A DNA stretch of 64,000 bases, taken from Pseudomonas eucalypticola (GTDB taxonomy: Bacteria; Pseudomonadota; Gammaproteobacteria; Pseudomonadales; Pseudomonadaceae). The stretch's first letter is position 1. Each line of letters starts with the position of its first letter. The position numbers and the translations under genes were made by a program. The DNA is taken from contig NZ_CP056030.1 of the NCBI RefSeq assembly GCF_013374995.1, positions 2,946,501 through 3,010,500 of the forward strand, read 5' to 3'. A model generated the notes under the pieces. That model was given only the letters and a program-made list of their open reading frames with translations. It ran no database searches and was not told the origin of the DNA. Of this stretch, positions 1-10,068 are shown piece by piece.

Positions 1-1
1 G

Positions 2-673
2 CCACCCTTGGCTTTCGAGAGCCTGGTGCGCGATGGCATGTGGCAACCCTGGCTGCAAGCGAGTTTGCAACGCTATCGGCCGGCGGGCCCCCCCGCCGTG
101 CGTCAGGCGCTGGCATCCCTGGAATTGGCGTCCGCCGAGCAGCGACTGGTCTGGGCATTGAGCCTGCTCAGTGGCCATTTCAGCGCCGTGCCAGCCGCCG
201 TGGTGCCTTTCATGGGGGCCGCGTTGCAGGCCGCCTGGACCTACTGGCTGCGCAACCTGCCCAACCTGACCTTCGAACCCAGGGCCAGCCTCAGCCAATG
301 CCCTGGGTGCGGCTCCCCGGCCATGGCCGGGGTTATCCGCCAGCGCGGCGCTCACAATGGCCTGCGTTATCTGGTGTGCTCGTTGTGCGCGTGCCAGTGG
401 CATGTGGTGCGGGTCAAGTGCGTGTACTGCGAACAGAGCAAAGGCCTGGACTATGTCAGCCTGGCATCTGACCGCCATAGCCCGGAAACCGCGCCGCTGC
501 GCGCGGAAACCTGCCCTATGTGCCACCAGTTCCTGAAGCTGCTGTATCTGGAGCACGACAGTGACGCAGAAGTGGTCTCTGGCGACTTGACCAGCCTGGC
601 GCTGGACATAGGCCTGGATCAGAACGGCTTCAACCGGCTGGCGCCCAACCTGATGGTGGCGCCAGGCGGCTGA
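2..673 (+). CDS. fdhE: Formate dehydrogenase accessory protein FdhE, 5' end outside window
   Basis: The frame is open to the left edge, so the N-terminus is missing; about 220 C-terminal residues are seen against roughly 300 in the family. Four CxxC pairs are visible in order: CPGC, CSLC, CVYC and CPMC, the rubredoxin-like metal-binding pattern of FdhE. FdhE is a cytoplasmic factor needed for activity of respiratory formate dehydrogenases, whose catalytic subunit contains selenocysteine. That fits the selA-selB-selC block found 16 kb downstream. In related pseudomonads fdhE and selA usually lie close together; here they are separated by an island (known context plus inference). It ends in TGA at 671-673. 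Confidence 0.93.
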   Translation, partial: PPLAFESLVRDGMWQPWLQASLQRYRPAGPPAVRQALASLELASAEQRLVWALSLLSGHFSAVPAAVVPFMGAALQAAWTYWLRNLPNLTFEPRASLSQCPGCGSPAMAGVIRQRGAHNGLRYLVCSLCACQWHVVRVKCVYCEQSKGLDYVSLASDRHSPETAPLRAETCPMCHQFLKLLYLEHDSDAEVVSGDLTSLALDIGLDQNGFNRLAPNLMVAPGG

Positions 674-715
674 GCCATGCCATGCACCGGGCGCGGCCCC
701 GTGTTTCGTCGCGCT

Positions 716-3700
716 TCACTGCCCCTTCATACCCCACCCGAATGCGGTATGGCCACCTATGCCAAAATCCCAGAGTTTTTGCCGGGCGCCGCTGTCAGGC
801 ACGATACCCCAGCGCTGCTGAATCCCGGGGGCAATATCGGATGTCCAGCACACGACGGAAATACCCATCTGGCTGTGATAGCTGGAACGTACCGCGTCCC
901 ACTGCGCCAGCGACGGTATGACCCCGCCCTGCGCCGCGGCAGCCTGCACGGCCCATTGGTAGTTAATCCAGCCGTCGAACTGAAAGAACATGTACACCGA
1001 TGACACATTGACCGTGTAGCTGGCCTGGGAGCCGCGAGCATCACGCACCGTGACCGTGGCGTTGCCGCTGCGCTTGGCGATGACCCGCCCATTGCTGAGT
1101 AAATCGGCCACGCCGGCGTCACTGATGGAATAGGTATAGGGCGGCTGCCCACCACTGGCGGTACGCGTGCCATACGAGCCTGCGGGCGGGTTGGGGGGCA
1201 CGCCGTTCATGCGGTAAATGTTGCCGATGCGCAGTGGGGTGGTGTCGATGATCAGCGGTGGAATGTTGGCCCCGATACGCAAGCTCAGCGCATTGGACGT
1301 GTGGGTGATGCCCGAGCGGGTCACTCGGTACACCAGTGTCACGGTTTGGTTGGCGTGGCTCTCTACCAGCGCCTTGCTGAAGGTGAATGTCAAGGTGCCT
1401 GGCGTTTGCACCGTCTGCGCGCCACTGTTGCTGGTATTCCAGGCGACCAGCACCGAGTCGCCCTGGCCCATGCCGGTGTAGGCATCTACCTGCACGGGGC
1501 AGCCTGAATTCGGCACACTACCGGGCGACAACGTACCGCCGCTGGCCAAAGGCACCCGCGGCGTGCCCAGGTTGAACAATGGCAGCACCCGCAGATTGAG
1601 CACCCGCGACAGCGCCTCTGCGCCGCTACCCCGTGTTACTCCGTAGCGCACCGCGATTGTCTGCCCTTGATAGCGGTCCACCCAGGCCTTGCTGATGGAA
1701 AAATCGGCGACGCCACCTCCCGTGGCGGTTTGCGCCGGCGTTCGGTCGTTACCGAACAGCACCACCACTGAATCACCATTGATCAGGCCCGTGGCGGTGA
1801 TGCGCACGGTCACACCCGCCGTCACCACATAGGGGTCGACGGCGTTGCCCACCGCCTGGGGTACCGCGGGTGGGGCCAGGTCCAGGCGGGCCATTACATG
1901 CAGGTCCAGCGCTTCGGAGGTCACGGCACTGCCGCCCGCGGCTCGGGCTACCCGATACGTGAAGCGTGCGTCTCGGCCTGCGTTGGCGAAAACGATGGTC
2001 TGGGGGACCAGGAAATCTGCCAAGGTCTGGCCGGACGGGTGTCGGACGGGCGAAGTCCAGTTCGCCCCACTGCCCGTGACCACCAACTCCACGCTATCGC
2101 CGTCGTTGATGTTGTTGTAATCCAGTACCTGAACGACCAGGCCACTGGCTGGCACGCGCTCAGGGTCCAGTTGGCCCTGGCTCGCCAAGGGAACGATCGG
2201 TGCGGGCAGATCCACCAGCGGCAGTACGTCGAAGCTCAAGGCAGGCGAGTTCTGGACGGTGGCACCGATGAACCGGCGCACGGTATAGAAGACATTGACT
2301 CGTTGATCGGCGCTGGCGCGCACCTGCTCACGCGGAATGCTGAAGTCGGGGACCTGGTCATTGGCGACGGTATTTACCGGGGTAACATAGGCGTCGCCAG
2401 TGCCTTTCCATGTCGCCGTGACCCGGTCGCCATTCACCAAGCCGCCATAGGGGTTCACGTGCACCACTGCACCGCTGGCGGCGACGGTATAAGGGTCCAG
2501 CTTGCCATTGACCACCAAGGGCACGCGGGGCTGCGCCAGGTCCAGGGGTGGCTGCTGGCGAATCCGCAACACCCGGCGGGGGAACAACTGGGCGCGTTGT
2601 TCATCGGTGCTGGCGTCGAGGCTGACCTTCATTGTGATGGTCAAGTCGGTGCCGTCTGCCAACTGGTTCAGTTGCGTCTGTGACACCTTGCGGGCCAGGC
2701 CCTGGCGTGCTTCGGACTCGGTCACGGCGCTGTTGCTGGCCAGGGTAATGACCAGTGGGGTGCCGTTGATCTGCCGTCCTTCCAAGGTCAGCCACAGCCG
2801 CTGCCCTGCCGCGCCGAAGGGCCACCTGCTTACCGTCAGGTTCGCGTCTTCCAGCAGGGCCGCCACGTCCAGTACATCGCCCACCGCTTCGCTGATGGTC
2901 GGCATGGGCAGGTTCTGCTCAGTCAAGGCGCCTACGTCCAGCATCACCACCCCGGACTCGAACTCCCGGCGGCCCCTGCGCACAAGGTAGCGTGCCTCGA
3001 TGCTGCGGCCCAGGGTGCGGATGATTTCCGAGGGTGCAATGACGAAGTCCAGAAGGTGCTGGTCATTGCCCGGTTGCTCGACACCTTGATCGACAACGTC
3101 CCACACGGCGCGAATACGGTCGATTGGCAGCATCAGGTCAAACTGCACGCGCAACGTGGCTCCTCCTTGCACCAGCAAGGGGTCCAGCCTGCCGTCCTGG
3201 GCTTCCAGCACGCTGGGCGCGGGAAGCGACAGCTCCAGGCTGCCGATCAATACTTCGGCGGTTTCCGACAGGGCGACGAGTTGGTTCGCCCGCTCGATGC
3301 GGTAATGCACGTGCGCCGTACGGGTGAGGTTACCGCTGATCTCGTCATAAGGGATACGCAACTGGGCCGGGGGGACCACGGGCGCGGACAAGTAGGTACT
3401 GTCATAGTAAGGGCCGGTAACCTCACCGGCCCAGGTGTAGATGATCCGGTCGCCCGCCTGCACAGGCGGTACCGTGTAGGGCATTGCCAGCGTGGCGCCG
3501 TAGGAGGGCACCAGCGTCATGTCCAGGTAACCTTCCTCAGCCTCCACCACCGTGGGCGCGGGCAGGCTGGGTAGCGCAGCGTACACCCGCAACCGCACGG
3601 CATCCGAGAAACGCTCCTGGCCGTGGGCCTTGACACTGTAGCGGGCGATGAGGGTGCCAGTGTTGAAGGGCCGAATGCTGGCGCTGTCGACGGTGCGCAC

Positions 3701-5095
3701 CACCTGCCGGGCCAGTGATTCGCGCCAGGTCACCACGTGATTGAGCAACAGCTCCACTGGCGTGCTGCCCGCCACCTGGCCCGTCCAGCGGATTTCCAGG
3801 CGATCACCCTCGGCGATGCCGGCGTACGCCAACAGCAGCGTCGCAGCCGGCAGGTAAGGCGAAAGCACGCCGCCCACGGCTTCCCGGACCACGGGCGGCG
3901 CAAGCGCCTCGGCGTGGCCGATGATAGGCACGATGCGCTTGCGTGAAGGCGTGGGATCCTGGACGGTGGCGCGCCCAGCCTCGGCTTGCTGAGCGGGCTG
4001 CGCCCTCGCATGGCTGGCGCCGGGCTTGATGATTTCATAACTCAGGGTGACCGAGCCCTGCGCCAGCGCGCGGGCGTGGGCATTTTCCACTTCGAAGGCC
4101 AAGGTACCGCTGGTTTGCCTCACCTCCTGGGGCCAAGGCCCGGCCGTAGTGGGTCGGCCCTGGGCATCACGGCCCTCCCAGAACAGCCTGACCGTGTCGC
4201 CCACGCTCATCCAGAATGCATCCAGCAGCACCATCACCAGCGGGTTGGCCCCGGCCAGTTCATCCACGTCGAGCACATGTTGGTCGTTGGCCTGCTCGAT
4301 CCACGGCGCCTGGGGCCTGTTGCCTGCTTGCACATCCACGATCTGGGTCGCCGACCACGGTAGGTTATCACCGTCGCGCGACTGGTTTTCCAGCTCATCG
4401 GTCACGCTGTAGCGCACCTCCATGCCCGGCTGGTCACCCGCCTGAGCGATGAACTCGCCGGGCACGTGGAACGTCAGTGGCTTGCCGACTTCGTCAGCCT
4501 CAACCAAGCGATGCAAGCGGGCAGTGCCCCAGCCCAGGGTGACCATGTCACGCACTCGCATATCGAGGTAGGCCGGCAGGGTCAAGGTCAGGCCGCGCAG
4601 CAAGTGGCTGGCATCGATGGGGTCGGGCAGGGGAGGCAGTACCAGCCCCTGGTGCCCAGGCGCGCCCGAAACCGGGTCCCTGCCGCCAGGCCGGGTGCGC
4701 TTGACGACCACCTGGATAGGGTCGCTGAGCTCCTCGCCGCCACCGCCTATGCGGGTGACGCCGTGGTGCAGAACCATCACCCCGTCGGTAAGTGCGTTGG
4801 CCTGAATGGACAGGCGCACATCATTATCGACCATGGCGGCCGTGACTTCAGCGTTAGCCAGGGCGTTGCCGGTAGCGCTTGCGTAGACCGTCACCTGGTC
4901 ACCGACCGCCATGTTCAGCCAACTGCCGGCCACTACCTGCAGAAGGCCGTCCTGAATCATCTCGATATTCACGCCAGCGTTGGCCAGGGTGACGTTATCG
5001 GGCAGCAATACGCGGATGGTATTGCCCATGGGGACGGCAAGGCGCTGCAGAGCTTGAGGCGCTGTGTCCTGCGGATTGATGGGCAGGGTGGGCAT
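716..5095 (-). CDS. Large Ig-like repeat protein with lectin-like C-terminus (1459 aa)
   Basis: Translation shows an N-terminal domain of about 150 residues, then about ten repeats of roughly 110 residues. Each repeat opens with a variant of LPxPxVxEAxxGxLDP and carries a GDxVxxxW-type strand, as in bacterial Ig-like beta-sandwich domains. The last 170 residues hold a Big-type segment (SGGQPPYTYS, TVRDARG) and a Trp-rich end that weakly resembles the C-type-lectin-like tip of invasin/intimin proteins. No Sec signal peptide, anchor or autotransporter barrel is visible, so export is unexplained. ATG at 5095 follows GGAG with good spacing. It is divergent from the next family member, with 219 bp between starts. 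Function unknown; adhesion or interaction protein is an inference. Confidence 0.85.
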   Translation of the reverse strand: MPTLPINPQDTAPQALQRLAVPMGNTIRVLLPDNVTLANAGVNIEMIQDGLLQVVAGSWLNMAVGDQVTVYASATGNALANAEVTAAMVDNDVRLSIQANALTDGVMVLHHGVTRIGGGGEELSDPIQVVVKRTRPGGRDPVSGAPGHQGLVLPPLPDPIDASHLLRGLTLTLPAYLDMRVRDMVTLGWGTARLHRLVEADEVGKPLTFHVPGEFIAQAGDQPGMEVRYSVTDELENQSRDGDNLPWSATQIVDVQAGNRPQAPWIEQANDQHVLDVDELAGANPLVMVLLDAFWMSVGDTVRLFWEGRDAQGRPTTAGPWPQEVRQTSGTLAFEVENAHARALAQGSVTLSYEIIKPGASHARAQPAQQAEAGRATVQDPTPSRKRIVPIIGHAEALAPPVVREAVGGVLSPYLPAATLLLAYAGIAEGDRLEIRWTGQVAGSTPVELLLNHVVTWRESLARQVVRTVDSASIRPFNTGTLIARYSVKAHGQERFSDAVRLRVYAALPSLPAPTVVEAEEGYLDMTLVPSYGATLAMPYTVPPVQAGDRIIYTWAGEVTGPYYDSTYLSAPVVPPAQLRIPYDEISGNLTRTAHVHYRIERANQLVALSETAEVLIGSLELSLPAPSVLEAQDGRLDPLLVQGGATLRVQFDLMLPIDRIRAVWDVVDQGVEQPGNDQHLLDFVIAPSEIIRTLGRSIEARYLVRRGRREFESGVVMLDVGALTEQNLPMPTISEAVGDVLDVAALLEDANLTVSRWPFGAAGQRLWLTLEGRQINGTPLVITLASNSAVTESEARQGLARKVSQTQLNQLADGTDLTITMKVSLDASTDEQRAQLFPRRVLRIRQQPPLDLAQPRVPLVVNGKLDPYTVAASGAVVHVNPYGGLVNGDRVTATWKGTGDAYVTPVNTVANDQVPDFSIPREQVRASADQRVNVFYTVRRFIGATVQNSPALSFDVLPLVDLPAPIVPLASQGQLDPERVPASGLVVQVLDYNNINDGDSVELVVTGSGANWTSPVRHPSGQTLADFLVPQTIVFANAGRDARFTYRVARAAGGSAVTSEALDLHVMARLDLAPPAVPQAVGNAVDPYVVTAGVTVRITATGLINGDSVVVLFGNDRTPAQTATGGGVADFSISKAWVDRYQGQTIAVRYGVTRGSGAEALSRVLNLRVLPLFNLGTPRVPLASGGTLSPGSVPNSGCPVQVDAYTGMGQGDSVLVAWNTSNSGAQTVQTPGTLTFTFSKALVESHANQTVTLVYRVTRSGITHTSNALSLRIGANIPPLIIDTTPLRIGNIYRMNGVPPNPPAGSYGTRTASGGQPPYTYSISDAGVADLLSNGRVIAKRSGNATVTVRDARGSQASYTVNVSSVYMFFQFDGWINYQWAVQAAAAQGGVIPSLAQWDAVRSSYHSQMGISVVCWTSDIAPGIQQRWGIVPDSGARQKLWDFGIGGHTAFGWGMKGQ

Positions 5096-5218
5096 GGTGG
5101 TGCTCCGGGAAGGGGACTGGAGACTAGTAGAGCGCGGTGGTGGGACCGGCGAAACTGGTAGTTATGAAAGTGTCGCCGCTAATGGATGCAGTAAAAATCT
5201 TGAGATTCAACGGAAAAC

Positions 5219-8200
5219 ACTGATAGCACGTTGCCCACTGTCAGGTGTAACAGTTTCGCTGTCCGGCCTTTCAGGCGTCTCATGCAAGCCTCTCCCTTTG
5301 CCGAGAACGCGACCATGGCCCGTTTTCCCATCACCTATATCCACCCCCAGCCAGTGCCTCGGGTGCTGCCTGCCATCCCTGACACCAAGCTGCGCATCCT
5401 GGTCGGCGACACGTTCAAGGTGCTGGTGCAAGACCCCAACGGCGACTGGATTCCCGGCGATGCCGGCATCAACCACGACATGATCGTGCCGGACCTGGGC
5501 CTGCCCGTGGAGCTTAATTACGACCGCAAGCGCGAAGGCGACGTGGTGGCCGTCCGCTGGAAGAACGGGCCCGCCAGTGGCGACCCCAGCGAATACATCC
5601 GCGTCCACAGCTACATCGTCAAAGCCAGCGACGTCAATATGGACGATGAGGTCCTCAACAACGCCCATCCCCTGGTGCTGTACCTCACCGAAGGGGTGCC
5701 GCAGCCTGCCCAGGCGGCGTTCTTCTTCGAAGTCACGCGGCCGGGTGACAACGAGACGCCGTCGGCAATAGCCACCGCGCTGATCAAGCTGTCGCGCCCG
5801 GGGGGCACTGATGAGGACCCGCTGCCGGGCCACCAGAACCTGAAGGCACCGGTCGTGCCCAAGCCCGTGTTCGACAAGCTCGAAGACGTTGTGCTGCAGA
5901 TCGAGGCCTACCCGCACATTCGCGTGCGCGATGTGGTCGTGATCACCTGGGGCGGCGTGCCAACCGAATTCACCCTCACCGCCGAACAGGCCCAGCCGGG
6001 GGGCACGTTGACGTTCGTGATTCCCAAGGACGTCCTGGAACTGGCCGGCGACGCCGAGCGCCTGGAGGTGGTCTACCGGGTGCGCGACGAGGTGTACAAC
6101 CACTCCGAGGACAGCAACGGCCGGCGTTGGTCGATGCCGACCTGGGTGGAGGTAGACGCCAACGACAACCCGCTGTCTGCACTGTGGATCGAGGAAGCCG
6201 AGAGCGGCCAGCCTGGGGAATTTCGCTTGCACCTGGACTGGCTGGGGGGTAATCCCGCCACGGCGGGGATCATGGTCGACGGCGTGTACGTCCGGCTGGG
6301 TGACACGATCGAACTCACCTTGCGGGGCACCACCCGCGATGGGGCAGCGGTCCTCGAACACTACTACGATGACGTCAAAGTCGTTGGCCGGCCCCTGACG
6401 TTCAAGATCCCTTACGAGGTGCTGGCGCGTCTGGCGCAAAGCAGCGCCGCGGTGTATTACACCGTGGTGGCGCGCGTCCCGGGCCAGCGCGGCAGGGTCC
6501 GCAAGGCCTGGCGGGCCTGGATGGCCGCGCTGGCCGACGACGTGCCGCCGATTCGCTCCAAGCGCATCACGTTACGGGTGGACGGTGAGGTGGTGGACCT
6601 GGCCGCGCCCGTGGTGGTCGACGCCCCTGGCGGCCAGCTGCCCATTGATGCCCCGGCGCGCATCGATGTCCTGCCCTATGTGCCCATGCACGAAGGCGAC
6701 CTGGTCATGCTGACCTGGACCGGGACCTCGGCCAGCGGCCAGCCGGTGCTGCGGCAGATCGAACACACCCTGAGCAAGAACGAAGAAAACACCGTTCTGC
6801 GCTTCGAGGTGGAAACGCTCTACGTCAACCAACTGGATGGCCGCCTGGCGACCGTGAGCTACACGGTGACTGCCGGCGGCGCCCGGCGGCAGTCGGACGT
6901 GGCCGTGGTCAGGGTCGGCACCTGGCAAGCGCTGTACCCCGCGCCGACCTTGCCAGAGGCCCAGGACGGCGTGCTGTTGCCGGAAAACGTGCCGGCCGAA
7001 GGCGCGCTGCTGGTGTTGCCGGCGGCGGTGCAGGTGGTGCCCGGGGACGTGGTGTACTACCACTGGCAGGGTAGCATCGCCGGGGTGTATGGCGATCGGA
7101 AGATCGTCGACGAGACGGCGGAGAAGCCTGAGTTCAGGATTGCGAAGGCGCAGGTCGAGGCCAACCTGGGCGGCACCGCGACAGTGAACTACAGCATCCA
7201 GCGGGGGGCGACGTTCATCGGCTTGTCTGCCGACCTGAGCGTCCAGGTGGGCAAGCAAACGGCGATCGAGCTGCCACCGCCGCGGGTGGAACACCTTAGC
7301 GCCAACGGCGAGCTCAAACCCGGCGATGTGCCGCGCGGTACCCAGGTGACGGTGGCGTTTGACGACATGCTATTGGACGACCAGATCGCCCTGTTCTGGA
7401 CGGGCACCGAGGGTGATGGCACCCCACCTTTGCCTTGGCAGTCGGGTAATGAGGCGAAGACAGTGGTGTTCCAGATCTCGGCGAAAGCGATCGCCGCCAA
7501 CCTCAACCACGGGGTGCAGGTGATGTATGCGCTGATCCGGGGCTCGACGGTGATCAACTCACCGGTCGTTGCCGTGCGGGTGCTGGATTTCGCCCCAGGT
7601 GACCTGCCTACGCCGCTGATGCCCGATGCCGTGGGGGATGTGCTGGATGTGCTGGGGCTGACGGCCGACGCCGACGTCCGGATTCCGGTCTGGCCGCTGA
7701 TCGGCGTGGGGCAAAAGGTCTGGCTCAAGCTGGTGGGGCAAAACCTGGATGGCTCGGCGCTGACCCTCACTCTGGCCACGGGCGCGGCAGTGAGTGCCAG
7801 TGAAACCACGGCCGGGTTTGTGCGCACAGCGTCGCGGACCCAGCTGCAACAACTCAAGGACGGTACGACGTTGCGGGTCGAAGCCAAGGTGAGTGTCGAC
7901 ACCAGCGCCAATGCCAACGAAGCAGAAGCCAAAGTGCTGCCGGTCAAAAGCTATACCGTGAAAACGATCGCGCTGATCCAACCGCTTATCACCTCGGTCA
8001 AGGACCCTGCCAATAACGAAATCCCTCAGAACGGCGCGACCTTTGCCACGAGCGTCACGGTGACGGGCACGGCCACGGCCAGCCAGCAGGTGGAAGTTTT
8101 CGACCAGGGGGTGAACAAGGGGGCGGCGCCCGTCAATGCCGCAGGCATCTGGAGCCGGGAGGTCAGCGCGTTGGCGACCGGCACACATGTGCTGACGGCG

Positions 8201-8283
8201 GTGGCCAGCTATGACTCCAGTTTGGTTTCCCCTGCCAGGACATTTACCACACTGGCGGATGTCAGGCCGACTATCACCAGTGT
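5219..8283 (+). repeat. Left arm of 3,065-bp inverted repeat
   Basis: Bases 5219-8283 match the reverse complement of 12160-15224 with equal length and only scattered substitutions; I count about ten amino-acid differences over 990 codons. The arm covers a lux-box-like site, the start codon and the first 989 codons of the plus-strand Ig-like gene. Homology stops abruptly at ACCAGTGT (to 8283), after which the two copies diverge fully. Confidence 0.93.
5238..5253 (+). promoter_or_regulatory. Lux-box-like dyad upstream of the 5315 gene
   Basis: CTGTCAGGTGTAACAG is one of five related 16-bp sites in the window (consensus CTGTCAGATNTNACAG). It ends 61 bp before the ATG at 5315 and lies in the divergent region with the 5095 gene, so it may serve both. 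The CTG-N10-CAG form fits LuxR-type operators; the binding protein is not encoded in the window. Confidence 0.6.
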
Positions 8284-8935
8284 GCAAGGGGCGAGTGGTA
8301 ATGTTGGCAACGGTGGCACGACCACGGATACGGCGTTGACACTTCGCGGTAATGCTGCCCCGAATTTGCAGGTGCGGGTTGAGGACAATGGCGTGAACCA
8401 AGGCACCGTAACCGTTGGTGCGAACGGGGTGTGGAGCCGTCAAGTATCCCCGCTGGCGTTAGGGCAGCATTCGTTTAAGGTGATGGCACTGTACGGCTCG
8501 GGCCAGCAATCGGCGGCATGGAGCGTGACGGTGGCCAAACCGCAGCCCGTGGTGGTCTACGAATGGGATTTTCGCAATGGCGCAGGCGGCTGGATCGGCC
8601 CGGACTGGAACCCAGTACGCATAGGGTCCAACGGTTCAACCTCTTTCGCCTATGTGGCCACGAATGTGCAGCTCCAGGCTGCGGCCATCTGGCACCCGGA
8701 TCTCGGTTTACCTGCTGGGGAATATACGCTGGAATGCCAGGCTGGAGGTGATAAACAATTTGTTGTAAGGATAGGATCACTTAGCGTTACTTGTCCTGCG
8801 GCCCAATTGACCCCTGTACGCCTGTCAGGCGTTACCACGTCTGGAATAAGCACGCTTGTGCACCTCCCTTCCAGCCCTATCGTTGCGGGTGAGACGGTTC
8901 GACTGGCAAACATCAGAATAAGCCGGGGCGTTTGA
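5315..8935 (+). CDS. Ig-like repeat protein, intact inverted-repeat copy (1206 aa)
   Basis: The start is taken at MARFPIT; an in-frame ATG at 5282 would add 11 residues. Residues 1-990 lie in the inverted-repeat arm and comprise an N-terminal domain plus Ig-like repeats with openings such as LPAPTLPEA and a GDxVxxxWxG strand. Residues about 900-1080 are Big-type domains (GVWSRQVS, GSGQQSAAWS). The last 120 residues form a unique tail that starts with WDFRNGAGGW and resembles a small beta-sandwich carbohydrate-binding-type domain; that assignment is tentative. No signal peptide or membrane anchor is seen. The minus-strand copy has a different, longer tail. Codon 626 is TAC (Tyr) here and TAA in the other copy. 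Role unknown; surface or secreted interaction protein is inferred. Confidence 0.85.
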   Translation: MARFPITYIHPQPVPRVLPAIPDTKLRILVGDTFKVLVQDPNGDWIPGDAGINHDMIVPDLGLPVELNYDRKREGDVVAVRWKNGPASGDPSEYIRVHSYIVKASDVNMDDEVLNNAHPLVLYLTEGVPQPAQAAFFFEVTRPGDNETPSAIATALIKLSRPGGTDEDPLPGHQNLKAPVVPKPVFDKLEDVVLQIEAYPHIRVRDVVVITWGGVPTEFTLTAEQAQPGGTLTFVIPKDVLELAGDAERLEVVYRVRDEVYNHSEDSNGRRWSMPTWVEVDANDNPLSALWIEEAESGQPGEFRLHLDWLGGNPATAGIMVDGVYVRLGDTIELTLRGTTRDGAAVLEHYYDDVKVVGRPLTFKIPYEVLARLAQSSAAVYYTVVARVPGQRGRVRKAWRAWMAALADDVPPIRSKRITLRVDGEVVDLAAPVVVDAPGGQLPIDAPARIDVLPYVPMHEGDLVMLTWTGTSASGQPVLRQIEHTLSKNEENTVLRFEVETLYVNQLDGRLATVSYTVTAGGARRQSDVAVVRVGTWQALYPAPTLPEAQDGVLLPENVPAEGALLVLPAAVQVVPGDVVYYHWQGSIAGVYGDRKIVDETAEKPEFRIAKAQVEANLGGTATVNYSIQRGATFIGLSADLSVQVGKQTAIELPPPRVEHLSANGELKPGDVPRGTQVTVAFDDMLLDDQIALFWTGTEGDGTPPLPWQSGNEAKTVVFQISAKAIAANLNHGVQVMYALIRGSTVINSPVVAVRVLDFAPGDLPTPLMPDAVGDVLDVLGLTADADVRIPVWPLIGVGQKVWLKLVGQNLDGSALTLTLATGAAVSASETTAGFVRTASRTQLQQLKDGTTLRVEAKVSVDTSANANEAEAKVLPVKSYTVKTIALIQPLITSVKDPANNEIPQNGATFATSVTVTGTATASQQVEVFDQGVNKGAAPVNAAGIWSREVSALATGTHVLTAVASYDSSLVSPARTFTTLADVRPTITSVQGASGNVGNGGTTTDTALTLRGNAAPNLQVRVEDNGVNQGTVTVGANGVWSRQVSPLALGQHSFKVMALYGSGQQSAAWSVTVAKPQPVVVYEWDFRNGAGGWIGPDWNPVRIGSNGSTSFAYVATNVQLQAAAIWHPDLGLPAGEYTLECQAGGDKQFVVRIGSLSVTCPAAQLTPVRLSGVTTSGISTLVHLPSSPIVAGETVRLANIRISRGV

Positions 8936-9130
8936 AACTATCAACCCGCATGCGCTGGCGCCTGCCAGCGCCCGGGCGCCCGGTAGGCGACAAGCGATTG
9001 CATCGATTCAGGCACAGGAGTCCGAGCTGCAAAGCCTGGCTGGGCGGGGGGCCATGGCCCCCGTCAGCCATTGCGCCCAACACCAAGCATTGACGCGCAG
9101 GCCTGACCGAGAAGCCGCCGCTGCCCGGCA

Positions 9131-9146
9131 CTGTCAGATATTACAG
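9131..9146 (+). promoter_or_regulatory. Lux-box-like dyad upstream of rpfF-like gene
   Basis: CTGTCAGATATTACAG ends 69 bp before the ATG at 9216. A possible -10 (TAATAC, 9172-9177) follows 25 bp after the site, the distance expected if the dyad overlaps the -35 region. Bases after the dyad (TTTCGCTG) also match those after the 5238 site. It ties the hydratase-methyltransferase pair to the Ig-like genes. Confidence 0.62.
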
Positions 9147-9215
9147 TTTCGCTGCCCCTCACTCTGCCGTGTAATACCCCGACGCGCCCCTCCCCGCGCA
9201 CCAACGGGTGACACC

Positions 9216-10052
9216 ATGCCCTACCACACCGAATACGACTCCACCCGCCGCCTGCTGTGCGGTTGGCTGACCGCCCAAGCCGAGCCCAGTTTCACCCCGG
9301 CGATACTGACCGCGGCCAACCAGTACGACGCCGACCTGCCCGTGGACACGCAGCGGCAGCTGCATACTCCCGACCGCTGGCCGGTGGACTGTTACCTGTG
9401 GGCCTCAGCGCACCCCCTGGCGTTCAGCCTGGGCGGTGACCTGGGCCATTTCGTCCGCTGTATCGAACAGCGTGAGTGGGAAGCCTTGATGAACTATGCC
9501 CGCCAGTGCGTGAACATCGTCTACCGGCGCCTGAACCACTATGGGGCCAGCGGCCTGCTCACCATCACCCTGGTCCAGGGTGCGGCACTAGGGGGTGGCC
9601 TGGAAGCAGCGCTGGCCAGTGACGTGATCATCGCCGAGGAGCAGGCCACCTTCGGCTTTCCGGAGATTCGCTTCAACTTATTCCCCGGCATGGGCGGCTA
9701 CAGCATGCTCAAGCGACGCATCGGCGACGCTGCCACGATGAAGATGATGACCTCTGGCAAGGTCTATGGCGCCGCGGAATGCCAGGCGCTGGGCTTTGTC
9801 GACGAAGTGGTGCCCACCGGCACCGGCCGCCAGGCCGCTGACAGCTACCTGGACAGAATCGAACCCTGGTTCAACGGGCTGTCCGCGCTGTTCACGGCGC
9901 GGCGCGAGGCGGTGCGTATTCCGCACCGGGAGCTGCTGAACATCACCACCGAATGGGTCAGAGCAGCGTCTCGGCTTCCCCCCAAGGACCTGGACTACAT
10001 GCGCGGTCTGGTGCGGGCGCAGCGGCGCTACCGCGACGAGCAATCGCACTGA
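9216..10052 (+). CDS. RpfF-like enoyl-CoA hydratase/thioesterase, candidate DSF-family signal synthase (278 aa)
   Basis: This is a crotonase-fold protein of RpfF length. It has FSLGGDL near the N-terminal third, then VQGAALGGGLEAAL and FGFPEIRFNLFPGMGG. The Glu in GGGLEAA and the Glu in FPEIRF match the two catalytic glutamates of RpfF-type synthases, which dehydrate a 3-hydroxyacyl-ACP and release a cis-2-unsaturated fatty acid. GGD in place of the usual oxyanion-hole context also fits RpfF. The methyltransferase gene starts 16 bp downstream, indicating co-transcription. No rpfC/rpfG-like sensor is in the window. The unit lies inside the inverted-repeat spacer. The family is well supported; the actual product (DSF or another fatty-acid derivative) is inference. 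Confidence 0.85.
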   Translation: MPYHTEYDSTRRLLCGWLTAQAEPSFTPAILTAANQYDADLPVDTQRQLHTPDRWPVDCYLWASAHPLAFSLGGDLGHFVRCIEQREWEALMNYARQCVNIVYRRLNHYGASGLLTITLVQGAALGGGLEAALASDVIIAEEQATFGFPEIRFNLFPGMGGYSMLKRRIGDAATMKMMTSGKVYGAAECQALGFVDEVVPTGTGRQAADSYLDRIEPWFNGLSALFTARREAVRIPHRELLNITTEWVRAASRLPPKDLDYMRGLVRAQRRYRDEQSH

Positions 10053-10068
10053 GCGAGGAGCACGCAAC

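Noticed and set aside
5207..6439. Long minus-strand open frames opposite the Ig-like genes (and matching ones at 11994-15242)
   Set aside because: They are shadows caused by GC-rich codons; products are His/Gln/Arg-rich with no domains, and the opposite frames show family repeats.
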